Position numbers and translations under genes: made by a program | Notes under the pieces: generated by a model | The model's input: only the letters and a program-made list of their open reading frames with translations | Databases searched by the model: none | Told to the model about the DNA's origin: nothing | Assembly (NCBI GenBank): GCA_035296965.1 | Contig: DATGZX010000164.1 | Coordinates: 1 to 64,000 of the forward strand | Length of the DNA: 64,000 nucleotides | Origin: DATGZX01 sp035296965 | GTDB lineage: Bacteria; Planctomycetota; Planctomycetia; Gemmatales; Gemmataceae | Direction of reading: 5' to 3' | Shown here: positions 8,848 to 17,823 of the stretch, piece by piece | How positions within the stretch are numbered: position 1 is the first letter of the stretch | Layout of the letters: every line of letters begins with the position of its first letter

Positions 8848-11304
8848 ATGCGATTTCAAATAGGCCGCAAAGCTTGGTATTTGTACGCTCTCTCGTCTTC
8901 CCTTTTCCTTTCTGCATTCGGGTCAACGCTCGCCGGTGCAGACGCACCGGCCTTGACTGCGGTCGAGGTGTTTCCTCCGGACATCCATATTTACACTAGC
9001 CGGGCACGCCAGTCTTTCGTCGTCAAGGCTACCTATGCCGACGGCATCACCCGCGAGGTGACCGGGCAGGCGAAAATAACCTTTGCCAATCCTGCCCTGG
9101 TCAAGCTGGACAAGAACGTCATCTACCCCGTGGCGGACGGCGCCACCCAGATGACGGTGGGATTCGAAGGCAAGACGGTTGCTTTGCCGGTGCACATCAA
9201 GGATGCTAAAGTCGATCGCGCCATCAGTTTCAAGCTCGACGTGATGCCCGTGTTCATGAAAGCCGGCTGCAACGTCGGTGGGTGCCACGGTGCGGCTCGC
9301 GGCAAGGACGGCTTCCGATTGTCGTTGTTTGGCTACGATCCTGATGGCGATCACTATCGGCTCACCCGCGAGTTCAACGGTCGCCGCATCAACCTGGCTC
9401 TTCCTCATGATAGTTTGATCCTTGAAAAGGGCGCTGGCCGGGTGGCGCACACGGGCGGCAAGCGTTTCGGCGAAGACAGCGAACTATATCAAACTGTGCT
9501 CCGTTGGCTCGAAGCTGGGACGCCGCAAGATCCTTCGAGCGTACCGACTGCCATCGCTTTGGAAATGTATCCCAGGAACGCCGTCCTCGACGGCAAGGGC
9601 GCCACGCAACGGATGGTCGTCCGTGCCAGGTACGCCGATGGCACGGAAAGGGACGTGACACCGCTGGCGGTCTTCCTTAGCAACAACGATACGTCCGCGA
9701 CCATTTCACCTGAGGGCGTTGTGACCGCGGGTGATCGTGGCGAGGCATTTGTCATGGCTCGCTTCGCGACTTTTACGGTCGGCGCCCAGGTTATTGTTCT
9801 GCCCAAGGGATTGCAGTTCACGTTCCCAAAGGTCCCTGAAAACAACTACATCGACACGCTCGTCCATAACAAGCTGAAGAAACTTCGCATTATTCCGTCA
9901 GAGGTTTGCACTGATGAGACATTCCTGCGGCGTGTTTTCGTCGATATCGTTGGCGCCTTGCCGACGGTCGAGGAATACCAGCGTTTCATGAACAGCAAGG
10001 CGCCCAACAAGCGCGAACTCCTGGTCGACGAATTGCTCGGCCGGAAGGAATTCGTCGAGTTATGGGTCATGAAGTGGGCGGAATTGCTGCAGATCAAGTC
10101 GTCCAACCAGGTCAGCTACAAGGCCATGCTCCTGTATTACAACTGGCTGCAGGACAAGCTCGCGAAGAACGTGCCAATGGACCAGATGGTCCAGGAGCTG
10201 CTCGCCTGCAAGGGCGGCACGTTCAAGTATCCGGCCACCAACTACTACCAGAACGAGACCGACACGTTGAAGGTAGCCGAAAACGTGGCCCAGGTGTTCA
10301 TGGGCATGCGCATTCAGTGTGCCCAGTGTCACAACCATCCGTTTGACCGCTGGACGATGAACGACTACTACGGGTTCGCCGCATTCTTTTCACAGATCGG
10401 CCGCAAAGGGACCGATGATCCGCGCGAGATAGTCGTCTTCAACAGCGGCGGCGGCGAGGTGACACACCCCGTCGGCGGCCGAGTGATGAAGCCCAAGTTC
10501 CTGGGCGGAGCCGAGCCCGGCGCTGCGGGAAAAGATCGCCGGGAAGTGCTGGCCAAGTGGCTAGCCTCGCCGGACAATCCCTATTTCGCGACGAACCTCG
10601 CCAACATCGTTTGGGCGCATTTCTTCGGTTCGGGCATCATCCACGAAGTAGACGACGTACGCATCAGCAACCCCGCTTCGAATCCCGAATTGTTGCAGGA
10701 ACTGGGCAAGCGGTTTACCGAGTACAAGTACGATTTCAAGAAGCTAGTAAAGGACATATGCACGTCCCGAACGTATCAACTCGCGCCGGAAACCAACGAG
10801 AGCAACCAGGGCGACACTCGAAACTTCGCGCACGGCACCATTCGCCGCATTCGCGCGGAAACGTTCCTCGATTGCATCAGCGAGGTGACGGAAACCAAGA
10901 ACAAGTTTCCCGGTCTACCACTGGGGGCCAGGGCTGTGCAGATTGCCGATGGCGGCGTCAGTAATTACTTCCTGAGCACGTTTGGGCGAGCGTCGCGCGA
11001 AACTGCCTGCTCGTGCGAAGTGCGCCTGGAGCCGACGCTATCGCAATCGCTGCACCTGCTGAACGGCGATACCACGACGCAACGGATTGTGGCCGGCAAC
11101 TTGATCGTCCGGCGCTTGACTGACAAGAAATCGCCGCCGGAGATCATTGACGAACTATACGTGCGCACGCTTAGTCGTCCACCGCTGACCTCCGAACGTT
11201 CCAAACTGGAGGCCGCGCTGGCCACTGAGCCTGACAAGAAGAAAGCGCTCGAAGACGTGTTCTGGGCGCTCCTGAATTCCCGTGAGTTCATGTTTAACCA
11301 TTGA
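8848..11304 (+). CDS. DUF1549/DUF1553 protein with Big-type domains and cytochrome-like motifs
   Basis: An 818-aa exported protein (signal peptide YLYALSSSLFLSAFGSTLAGA). Order: a bacterial Ig-like region, a planctomycete cytochrome-like motif CNVGGCHGA with flanking GFRLSLFGYDP, a second Ig-like domain (about 235-315), DUF1549 (NNYIDTLVHNKLKKL to about 520, including MRIQCAQCHNHPFDRW, a CxxCH heme-binding motif), then DUF1553 (about 560-815, with NRxFW-like WAHFFG and TLSRPPL). GAGGTAA lies upstream of the ATG. These proteins partner DUF1501 proteins in planctomycetes; their biochemical role is unknown. The CX4CH and CxxCH motifs suggest covalent heme. Confidence 0.9.
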   Translation: MRFQIGRKAWYLYALSSSLFLSAFGSTLAGADAPALTAVEVFPPDIHIYTSRARQSFVVKATYADGITREVTGQAKITFANPALVKLDKNVIYPVADGATQMTVGFEGKTVALPVHIKDAKVDRAISFKLDVMPVFMKAGCNVGGCHGAARGKDGFRLSLFGYDPDGDHYRLTREFNGRRINLALPHDSLILEKGAGRVAHTGGKRFGEDSELYQTVLRWLEAGTPQDPSSVPTAIALEMYPRNAVLDGKGATQRMVVRARYADGTERDVTPLAVFLSNNDTSATISPEGVVTAGDRGEAFVMARFATFTVGAQVIVLPKGLQFTFPKVPENNYIDTLVHNKLKKLRIIPSEVCTDETFLRRVFVDIVGALPTVEEYQRFMNSKAPNKRELLVDELLGRKEFVELWVMKWAELLQIKSSNQVSYKAMLLYYNWLQDKLAKNVPMDQMVQELLACKGGTFKYPATNYYQNETDTLKVAENVAQVFMGMRIQCAQCHNHPFDRWTMNDYYGFAAFFSQIGRKGTDDPREIVVFNSGGGEVTHPVGGRVMKPKFLGGAEPGAAGKDRREVLAKWLASPDNPYFATNLANIVWAHFFGSGIIHEVDDVRISNPASNPELLQELGKRFTEYKYDFKKLVKDICTSRTYQLAPETNESNQGDTRNFAHGTIRRIRAETFLDCISEVTETKNKFPGLPLGARAVQIADGGVSNYFLSTFGRASRETACSCEVRLEPTLSQSLHLLNGDTTTQRIVAGNLIVRRLTDKKSPPEIIDELYVRTLSRPPLTSERSKLEAALATEPDKKKALEDVFWALLNSREFMFNH

Positions 11305-11436
11305 GCGCGAGGGAGCAGTCCCGCGTAAAGACACACAAGCGCAGAGGAATTCACACAAACGAAAAGATCTGGTCCTGCAACCCTAGTTTCTTGGTGCCTC
11401 TACGCTTTGCGCGGCTTTACATTACCGGAATTCACC

Positions 11437-13527
11437 ATGCAACCCAAAAGCTACTTTCCGATGCGTGTTTTCTGGCCACTTATTGTTGCGCTGGCGCTCG
11501 CCTCTTCCGCGGGGCACGCCGCGGACGCAAAGAAGGCTTCCAAGATAACCTTTGATGAGCACGTTCTTCCGATCCTGCGCGAAAACTGCCTCGGCTGCCA
11601 CAATCAGGACAAAAGCAGAGGCGGCCTGGTTGTCAGCAATTACACCACGCTTATGACCGGCGGCAGTTCCGGCGAAGTGATCAAGCCCGGCGATCCAGAT
11701 AGCAGCCGGCTCTATCTGCTGGTCTCGCACAAACAGCAGCCGAACATGCCGCCCAAGTCTGCCATGATCCCCGCCGAATCTGTCGAAACTATACGGAAAT
11801 GGATCCTCGGCGGCGCGCTTGAAAACGCCGGCAGCAAAGCCAAGATCATCAATAAACCCAAGTACGAGATCGCCCTGTCATCCATCAACAAGGGTAAGCC
11901 CGAAGGCCCGCCGCCAATGCCTTCACCCAAGTTGAGCCTCGAGCCTCTGGTGCGGACGACGCGGGCGAATGCTCTGACGGCTCTAGCCAGCAGTCCCTGG
12001 GCGCCGCTTGTGGCTGTTGGCGGTCAGAAACAAGTGCTCCTCTACCATTCGGACACTTTGGAACTCCTGGGCGTCCTGCCGTTCCCCGAAGGCGTGCCTC
12101 ACGTGTTGAAGTTCAGCCGGAACGGAGGCCTCCTGCTGGCCGGCGGTGGCCGGAGCGCGAAGTCCGGCAAAGTCGTCGTCTGGAGCGTGGCGACCGGTGA
12201 GCGGATCTTTACTGTAGGTGATGAGACGGACCTGGTGTTGACCGCGGACATCAGCGCCGATCAAACACAGATCGCGCTCGGTGGGCCCAGCAAGATGATC
12301 CGCATTTATTCGACGAAGGACGGCCAACTCCTGCGTGAGATAAAGAAGCACACCGACTGGGTCACAGCACTCGAATACAGTCCGGACGGCGTGCTCCTTG
12401 CCACGGGCGATCGCAGCAGTGGCCTCTACGTCTGGGAAGCATTTACCGGCCGGGAGTACTTCTCACTCCGCGGCCACACTGGGATGATCACCGACGTGAG
12501 TTGGCGCACCGACAGCAACGTCCTCGCTTCCGCCAGCGAAGACACAACGATACGACTGTGGGAGATGGAAAACGGCGGCCAGATCAAGGAGTGGGGCGCA
12601 CATGGCGGGGGGGCCTTGTCGGTCAAGTTCACGCGCGACGGCCGGCTCGTTTCCTGTGGTCGGGACCAGGTTACCAAGGCATGGGATCAAAATGGCGGCC
12701 AGCAGCGCGTCTTCGAGGCCTTCCCTGACATTGCCCTGCGCAGCACCTTCACCCACGACGGCAGCCGCGTGGTTGCCGGGGATTGGACCGGCCAAATCCG
12801 TGTTTGGAATGCAGCCGATGGCAAGCTGCTCGGGAATCTACTCGCAAATCCGCTTCCGGTGACTGAACGTCTGGCGATTGTCACGAAGGAGTTGCTTGCG
12901 CGCGAAGTAGCCCAGAATCAGCTAATGGTGTCAGCCGCGGCTTCTCAATCGGCCGCACAAAAGGCGGCCGAGGAACTCGCTGCCGCGCAAAAAACTGTGG
13001 CCGAGACCCCGCTCATCGTCAAAATGGCGGGGGACACTCTCGCCAAAGCCAAAAATGCGATTGATAAGACCACCGCTGCGCTGGCCACGGCACAAGCCCA
13101 GGTAACCGCCAGAGAGGTTTTGGCCAAGGCCTTTGCGGAGGCAGCCAGCAAGGTCAAAGATGCCGCCGACAGGGCCAAGACCAACCAAGAATTGGCAAAC
13201 GCTGCCGCCAAGAGTCGGGAAATCGCCGATCAGGCTGCCGCCGAACTGGCCGCTGCCCAGAAATCTGTGGCTGATTTGACGATTGTCGCCAAGGTTGACG
13301 CCGAGCAGCTGGCCAAGGCGCAACAAAATGTCTCCGCCGCCAATTCGACCGTATCGGTGGCGCCGAAATTGGTGGAAGCGAAGGCGGCGGCCGCAAGGGC
13401 GGCTGCTGCGAAGGCGGCTGCCGACAAGGCGACCGCCGATCAGCGAGCCGCAACCCTAACCACCATTCGCGCACAGGTGGACAAGTTGAGGTCCGCCCAG
13501 CTTGTCGCCAGGCCTCCGGAAAAATGA
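11437..13527 (+). CDS. PSCyt1 cytochrome-like, WD40 propeller and Ala-rich coiled-coil protein
   Basis: About 696 aa. A signal peptide (VFWPLIVALALASSAGHAA) is followed by a planctomycete cytochrome C domain with ENCLGCHNQ and MPPKS (candidate heme CxxCH and distal Met). WD40 repeats follow (about 170-475; for example HTDWVTALEYSPDGVLLATG and GHTGMITDVSWRTDSNVLAS). The C-terminal 200 residues are extremely Ala/Lys/Gln-rich and predicted to form a long coiled coil. I start at the ATG at 11437 because the signal peptide begins there. It closes the exported DUF1501 block and could be its scaffold, with the propeller for protein contacts and the coiled coil for oligomerisation; that is inference. 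Confidence 0.85.
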   Translation: MQPKSYFPMRVFWPLIVALALASSAGHAADAKKASKITFDEHVLPILRENCLGCHNQDKSRGGLVVSNYTTLMTGGSSGEVIKPGDPDSSRLYLLVSHKQQPNMPPKSAMIPAESVETIRKWILGGALENAGSKAKIINKPKYEIALSSINKGKPEGPPPMPSPKLSLEPLVRTTRANALTALASSPWAPLVAVGGQKQVLLYHSDTLELLGVLPFPEGVPHVLKFSRNGGLLLAGGGRSAKSGKVVVWSVATGERIFTVGDETDLVLTADISADQTQIALGGPSKMIRIYSTKDGQLLREIKKHTDWVTALEYSPDGVLLATGDRSSGLYVWEAFTGREYFSLRGHTGMITDVSWRTDSNVLASASEDTTIRLWEMENGGQIKEWGAHGGGALSVKFTRDGRLVSCGRDQVTKAWDQNGGQQRVFEAFPDIALRSTFTHDGSRVVAGDWTGQIRVWNAADGKLLGNLLANPLPVTERLAIVTKELLAREVAQNQLMVSAAASQSAAQKAAEELAAAQKTVAETPLIVKMAGDTLAKAKNAIDKTTAALATAQAQVTAREVLAKAFAEAASKVKDAADRAKTNQELANAAAKSREIADQAAAELAAAQKSVADLTIVAKVDAEQLAKAQQNVSAANSTVSVAPKLVEAKAAAARAAAAKAAADKATADQRAATLTTIRAQVDKLRSAQLVARPPEK

Positions 13528-13555
13528 GTCAGCTGCAGCGCGGCCGGAAGGAACA

Positions 13556-14611
13556 TCAAGGATCGGTCTTTCGCGTCTCGAAGCGCCGTGGCTTGCCTTT
13601 GCCGCCGACGGTCACGGTGTAGCTCTTGGCATCTGGTGCGATGGATAGTTTGATAGGTTCTCCCTGACACTCCTCTGCGGAGTTGGCGATGAACTCCGGG
13701 TCGGTGTTTTCTTGCGCTCCCACGTTGACGTTACGGTGCATTTGGTAAATGGCCTGGATGTCCGGCAGCCTGCGCAAAGTACCGATCACACTGGGGTGTC
13801 CTCCCTTCCGCGGGCCATTGTTCACCACGGCCACGCGCGGCCGAACGGTCTTGATGACGACCGAGTTGTTGCTGATCTCCAGTCCGTGATGCGTTGACTG
13901 GTAGACGTCTACGGGTCCAATCTTGTCAGAGGGGTGGACGAGTTTGTATTCGATATTCCAGGTCAAATCGCCCAGGTCCAGGAAGCGGAAGCCGCCAAAG
14001 GTCAGGAGGAACCCTAGGCTGCGAGCGTTATCGCTCTTATCCTCCGGCTGCGGTTGGTGCTCGCGGGCAATCAGGTTTGCCGGCGCGTCCGGCTTGTCGG
14101 GAATTACTTCACCCGAGCCGCAGAGGCAGAGCAGTCCAATGGCCGGACTACCTTCCTTCTGTTTGAGGGCAATCTGGTCGCCGGGTTTGAGCGCCTTGGA
14201 CTTCCCCTGTGAAGCGTTTTTGTACGCCTGGATGAGGAGAGGGAAGTTTTGCGGGTCCTCAGCCAACGTGGCAGGGATGCCATGGTCGTAATAATGGTGG
14301 ATGGGCAGCAAGTTTGCCAGCCGGTCAACTCCGCCGTAGTGATCGGTGTGCCAGTGTGTAATGATCAAATGGTCGATGGCCTTCAGGCCGGCATCGCGGG
14401 CAACCCGAAAGATCCGCTCAGCGTCCCGCGAGCCAGGGTTGCCGCAGTCGATGAGTACCGATTCGCCGAGCGGCGTGATGAGCAAGGTTGCCGCACCCCC
14501 CTCCGTATCCACGAAATAGATATCGAAACTCTTATCCGGTCCCGCAGCTTGCCCGATGGGCGCAAGCACTCCCAGCAGCGTCACAATGCCAATCAAGCCG
14601 AGGAAACGCAT
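13556..14611 (-). CDS. Exported metallo-beta-lactamase-fold hydrolase (ComEC-like MBL)
   Basis: About 351 aa with a signal peptide (LIGIVTLLGVLAPIGQAAG). The metal-binding motif is THWHTDHYGG (HxHxDH), preceded by VLIDCGNPG. YQSTHHGLEISNNS and a late AVVNNGPRKGGHPS supply further ligands, as in the MBL domain of ComEC/Rec2-type proteins. The frame is open to 14716, but the signal peptide and a GGGGTG support the start at 14611. It reads convergently with the PSCyt1-WD40 gene and lies 100 bp downstream of the Hsp70 gene on the same strand. The substrate is unknown. Confidence 0.82.
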   Translation of the reverse strand: MRFLGLIGIVTLLGVLAPIGQAAGPDKSFDIYFVDTEGGAATLLITPLGESVLIDCGNPGSRDAERIFRVARDAGLKAIDHLIITHWHTDHYGGVDRLANLLPIHHYYDHGIPATLAEDPQNFPLLIQAYKNASQGKSKALKPGDQIALKQKEGSPAIGLLCLCGSGEVIPDKPDAPANLIAREHQPQPEDKSDNARSLGFLLTFGGFRFLDLGDLTWNIEYKLVHPSDKIGPVDVYQSTHHGLEISNNSVVIKTVRPRVAVVNNGPRKGGHPSVIGTLRRLPDIQAIYQMHRNVNVGAQENTDPEFIANSAEECQGEPIKLSIAPDAKSYTVTVGGKGKPRRFETRKTDP

Positions 14612-14712
14612 GGAAACACCCCGAAGAAGGAACCATGAACAATGGCATCCATGATCTGCAAGCAGAGATCCGCTTGCAATGAAAAAACCGCGAGAGCGTG
14701 CTCGAGCTCGAT

Positions 14713-16320
14713 TCACGTCAATTGAACCACTGGATGATCCCGGTGAGTGATCTTCTTCGTTTTCAAGTCGCGGGCGGTGATGAGCAGCCGTTTGTTCCCG
14801 TCGATGCCAAACTCGACTTCGAATCGGGCCTCGGCATGTCGGCCCGGCGGCTCGGCATGGAGGAACGTTGGGCTTTGTTCATTAATCCAAAAGAATCGGC
14901 GGCGTTCTTCTTCGTCCGCAGTCACGGGAGTGACGCGGGCTGAGCCGGAAGGGTCGAAGACCAGTTCCACAGTCTGTCGTCCGCCGGGTCGCCGTGGCAG
15001 GCCCATTTCGAAGATGGCGATGCCCAGCTGCGTCTGCCCGTCATGCGACGCTTTGACTGTCACGCGAGCAACAGGCTCCCTTGTGGGATAGGGAGTTCCA
15101 CGGGTGACAAGCGGGCGATATTCGTAATTGCCCGATTGAGGATTGACAAAGCGGATCGCATAGTCGTGCTGGATATGGTCCTGGAAATCGACACCGGCGA
15201 CAAACGCTGCAGCCCCGCGCGCCACGGCGTCAAGCGGCCGATGAAGAAGCACCCGCTCTTTGCCGAAGATGCGTTGCACGGTCTGGTGGACGCAGGGGAT
15301 CAGGCTGGTGCCGCCTACAAGCAAGGCCGCTTTGACGTTATCCTCGTCATAGCCGCGTTCCCGAGCGGCATTGAGTGCCCGCCGGATGGTTTGATCCATC
15401 TGCGTGAACGCTTCGTGCTGATCAAGCAGTTCCTCGAAACGGCGCCGTGTCAGGGCCGCCGTCAAGACCGTCCCCGTGCCGGGATTTCCGACTGTAAGAT
15501 CGGCATGTTCCTGGAACGACAATCGTTCCTTCGCTCGCTCGCATTCAACCAGGAGCCCGCGGCTGAGGCGGCGCACGTCCTCGTCGGAGTCGCTGCGGCC
15601 GTTTTGTCTTAGCACCTCCTGAAAGAGCCACTGGTCCATGGTCGCACCGCCGAGGTCCGCACCAGCTTTGCCGAGCACTCGGCACCGGCGTCCAAGCGCT
15701 TGGCCGGCGTCTTCCTCGAGCAGGACGACCGCGACGTCGAGCGTGCCGCCGCCGAAGTCGAAGATGAGATAGGCGTCTCCGGGTTGGATGAATGCACCAT
15801 AGCCCAAGGCGGCGGCGCAAGGCTCATCGAGCAGACGGAACCGCGGCAAACCAGCTGCCTCAGCTACAGTGATCAGCCAGTTTTCATAGTCTTCGAATGC
15901 TTCGACAGGGACGGTCAGCGCCACCTCTTCATCCCTTAAGTTCAGCTCCGCGGCGGCAAAGGTAAGCACGGCATTGAGAAAATCGCGGCCGGCATCGAAG
16001 TGGGAGATTTCACGCCCGTCGAAACGCACCTTCACTGGGCTGCGGCGCGCGATGTAGCGCTTCATCCAGCGAAAGGTGCGTTGTGATTCGTAAAGGCCCT
16101 GATTCAGTACTTGCTTTCCCAGCCAGCGGCGCTGGTCGGCGGCGTAGTGGATGAGCGATGGCACCACCGAGATCTGTTCCGAAAGCTGGTCATTCTGGCG
16201 GTAATGGAATTGCCGGCCGTAGTCGGGAATGTGGAGCGGAACTCCTTCGTGGAGGTTCTCGTCCCAGACCGCGACGACAGTGTTCGACGTGCCAAAATCG
16301 ATTCCCAGTCGGCCGGGCAT
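14713..16320 (-). CDS. Hsp70-family protein lacking the helical lid
   Basis: A 535-aa DnaK-like protein. The nucleotide-binding domain has phosphate-1 IDFGTSNTVVAVWD, phosphate-2 FDFGGGTLDVAVV, connect LDEPCAAALGYG and adenosine LLVGGTSLIPCV. The C-terminal 160 residues resemble only a beta-sandwich substrate-binding part. The alpha-helical lid and the EEVD-like end of DnaK are absent, so this is not housekeeping DnaK (about 610-640 aa). It is the last gene of a packed leftward operon: HEAT/WD40, then AAA ATPase, then this, with 3 bp between the AAA stop and this ATG. It probably works with the AAA protein as a specialised ATP-driven clamp. Confidence 0.88.
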   Translation of the reverse strand: MPGRLGIDFGTSNTVVAVWDENLHEGVPLHIPDYGRQFHYRQNDQLSEQISVVPSLIHYAADQRRWLGKQVLNQGLYESQRTFRWMKRYIARRSPVKVRFDGREISHFDAGRDFLNAVLTFAAAELNLRDEEVALTVPVEAFEDYENWLITVAEAAGLPRFRLLDEPCAAALGYGAFIQPGDAYLIFDFGGGTLDVAVVLLEEDAGQALGRRCRVLGKAGADLGGATMDQWLFQEVLRQNGRSDSDEDVRRLSRGLLVECERAKERLSFQEHADLTVGNPGTGTVLTAALTRRRFEELLDQHEAFTQMDQTIRRALNAARERGYDEDNVKAALLVGGTSLIPCVHQTVQRIFGKERVLLHRPLDAVARGAAAFVAGVDFQDHIQHDYAIRFVNPQSGNYEYRPLVTRGTPYPTREPVARVTVKASHDGQTQLGIAIFEMGLPRRPGGRQTVELVFDPSGSARVTPVTADEEERRRFFWINEQSPTFLHAEPPGRHAEARFEVEFGIDGNKRLLITARDLKTKKITHRDHPVVQLT

Positions 16321-16323
16321 GTG

Positions 16324-17817
16324 CTACTCCTGCGCCGTCTTGTTCTCTGGAAAAGATGCCGACTGTGCTCGGCCCGATTCGAGCCAATCGCGAAGGCTGT
16401 CAATGGTTTCCCGTTGCGAGACGGACAACGGCACCTGTCGCTTCAGGGCACTCGCAATGTCCTCGGTCGTAAACTCGCGTGCAGAATTGAAGCCGACGTA
16501 CATGGCATCAATGATGGCCTGCTCGATCTCTGCACCGACGAAGCCCTCGGACTCCCGCGCGAGCCTTGCGACATCGTAGTCATGGACTAACCGTCTGCGT
16601 TTCCGCAAATGCACGCTGAAGATTTCCAGGCGTTCCACCTCGCTTGGCAGATCGAGGAAGAAGATCTCGTCGAACCGCCCCTTGCGCAGGAGTTCGGGCG
16701 GCAGCGTAGAAATGTCGTTGGCTGTGGCAACGACGAACACGGCGGACTTCTTTTCCTGCATCCAAGTGAGAATGGTCCCGAACACGCGCGTGCTCGTACC
16801 CGCGTCCTGTCCGCCGTGCGCCAGGGCTTTTTCCATCTCATCCAACCAGACGACACAAGGCGCGACCATTCCTGCGACCTGCAAGGCACGGCGTGCGCGC
16901 TCCTCTGATTCCCCGATAAGACTGCCGAACAGCGAGCCAACGTCCAGCCGCAATAACGGCAGCCCCCACAAACCGCCAATCATTTTCGCAGTCAGGCTCT
17001 TGCCCGTGCCCGGAATGCCGATCAGTGCAATTCCCTTGGGTGCCGGCAATCCGTAATTGCGCGCCTCCTGTGTGAACGCTCGCTCGCGCAGGCGCAGCCA
17101 ATCCTTCAACACTCCTAAACCGCCGACATCTTCGGGTGTCTCCGTCGCTTCGTAGAATTCCAGCGCTTCGCTGGTGCGAATGATTTGTTTCTTTTCTTCG
17201 GTGACCAGGCTAATGTCTCGATCGTCCAGAAGGCCATCTGTCACCACCGCCCGCGCGAACACCCGCTGCGCCTGCGCGGCTGTCAGCCCCAAGGCCGCTT
17301 GCACCAGCTTTTCCCTCCCTAGCTTGGTCAAGTTAACCTTCACGCCAGGCGAACGGGCGATCTGATTCAGGACCGCTTCCAGCTCTGCGGTTGTCGGGGG
17401 CGGGAAATCAACGATCACGGCCTCGTCCTTGAATTCCTCTGGGATCCTGCGCTGCGGGCAGGTGATCAGGATCGATTTCTTCGTGAATTTGAGCCGTTGG
17501 GCGACGCCGCGCAGCTTGCGCTTGATCTGTACATTGCCCCAGCATTCGTGAAAATCCTTGAGCACGAACAACGCCTCGATCGGAGATTTGTCGATCTGTT
17601 CGAGGGCGGCTAGCGCGTCTTTTCCGGCCAGCATCGACTCGGTCCAGCCGCAGAGATCTTGAAACTGATCGGCCTGATCCCAGGTCAGGCAGGGTCGTTT
17701 CGTTTTTTCGCACACCGCCTTGATGGACCGCAGCGCACGTTCTTCCTCCGGAGTGACGAGCACGATCAGGGAGAAACGGGCACGCAGGAACACATCCAAC
17801 TGCTGCTCAAACGACAT
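16324..17817 (-). CDS. Ycf46-like AAA ATPase
   Basis: A 497-aa protein. The N-terminal ~230 residues form a non-ATPase alpha/beta domain (FSLIVLVTPEEERALRSI), as in Ycf46 of plastids and cyanobacteria. The C-terminal AAA module has Walker A LIGIPGTGKSLTAKM, Walker B CVVWLDEMEKALAH, sensor VVATANDISTLP and an arginine-finger region RKGRFDEIFFLDLP, then the small helical lid domain. It sits in the middle of the operon, 6 bp after the HEAT/WD40 gene and 3 bp before the Hsp70 gene, implying translational coupling. Ycf46 proteins have been linked to carbon-uptake regulation in cyanobacteria; their molecular role is unclear. Remodelling of protein complexes is inferred from the family. Confidence 0.88.
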   Translation of the reverse strand: MSFEQQLDVFLRARFSLIVLVTPEEERALRSIKAVCEKTKRPCLTWDQADQFQDLCGWTESMLAGKDALAALEQIDKSPIEALFVLKDFHECWGNVQIKRKLRGVAQRLKFTKKSILITCPQRRIPEEFKDEAVIVDFPPPTTAELEAVLNQIARSPGVKVNLTKLGREKLVQAALGLTAAQAQRVFARAVVTDGLLDDRDISLVTEEKKQIIRTSEALEFYEATETPEDVGGLGVLKDWLRLRERAFTQEARNYGLPAPKGIALIGIPGTGKSLTAKMIGGLWGLPLLRLDVGSLFGSLIGESEERARRALQVAGMVAPCVVWLDEMEKALAHGGQDAGTSTRVFGTILTWMQEKKSAVFVVATANDISTLPPELLRKGRFDEIFFLDLPSEVERLEIFSVHLRKRRRLVHDYDVARLARESEGFVGAEIEQAIIDAMYVGFNSAREFTTEDIASALKRQVPLSVSQRETIDSLRDWLESGRAQSASFPENKTAQE

Positions 17818-17823
17818 GGTTCG

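Noticed and set aside
14713..16320. Housekeeping dnaK
   Set aside because: Too short, no helical lid, no EEVD-like end, and not next to grpE or dnaJ.
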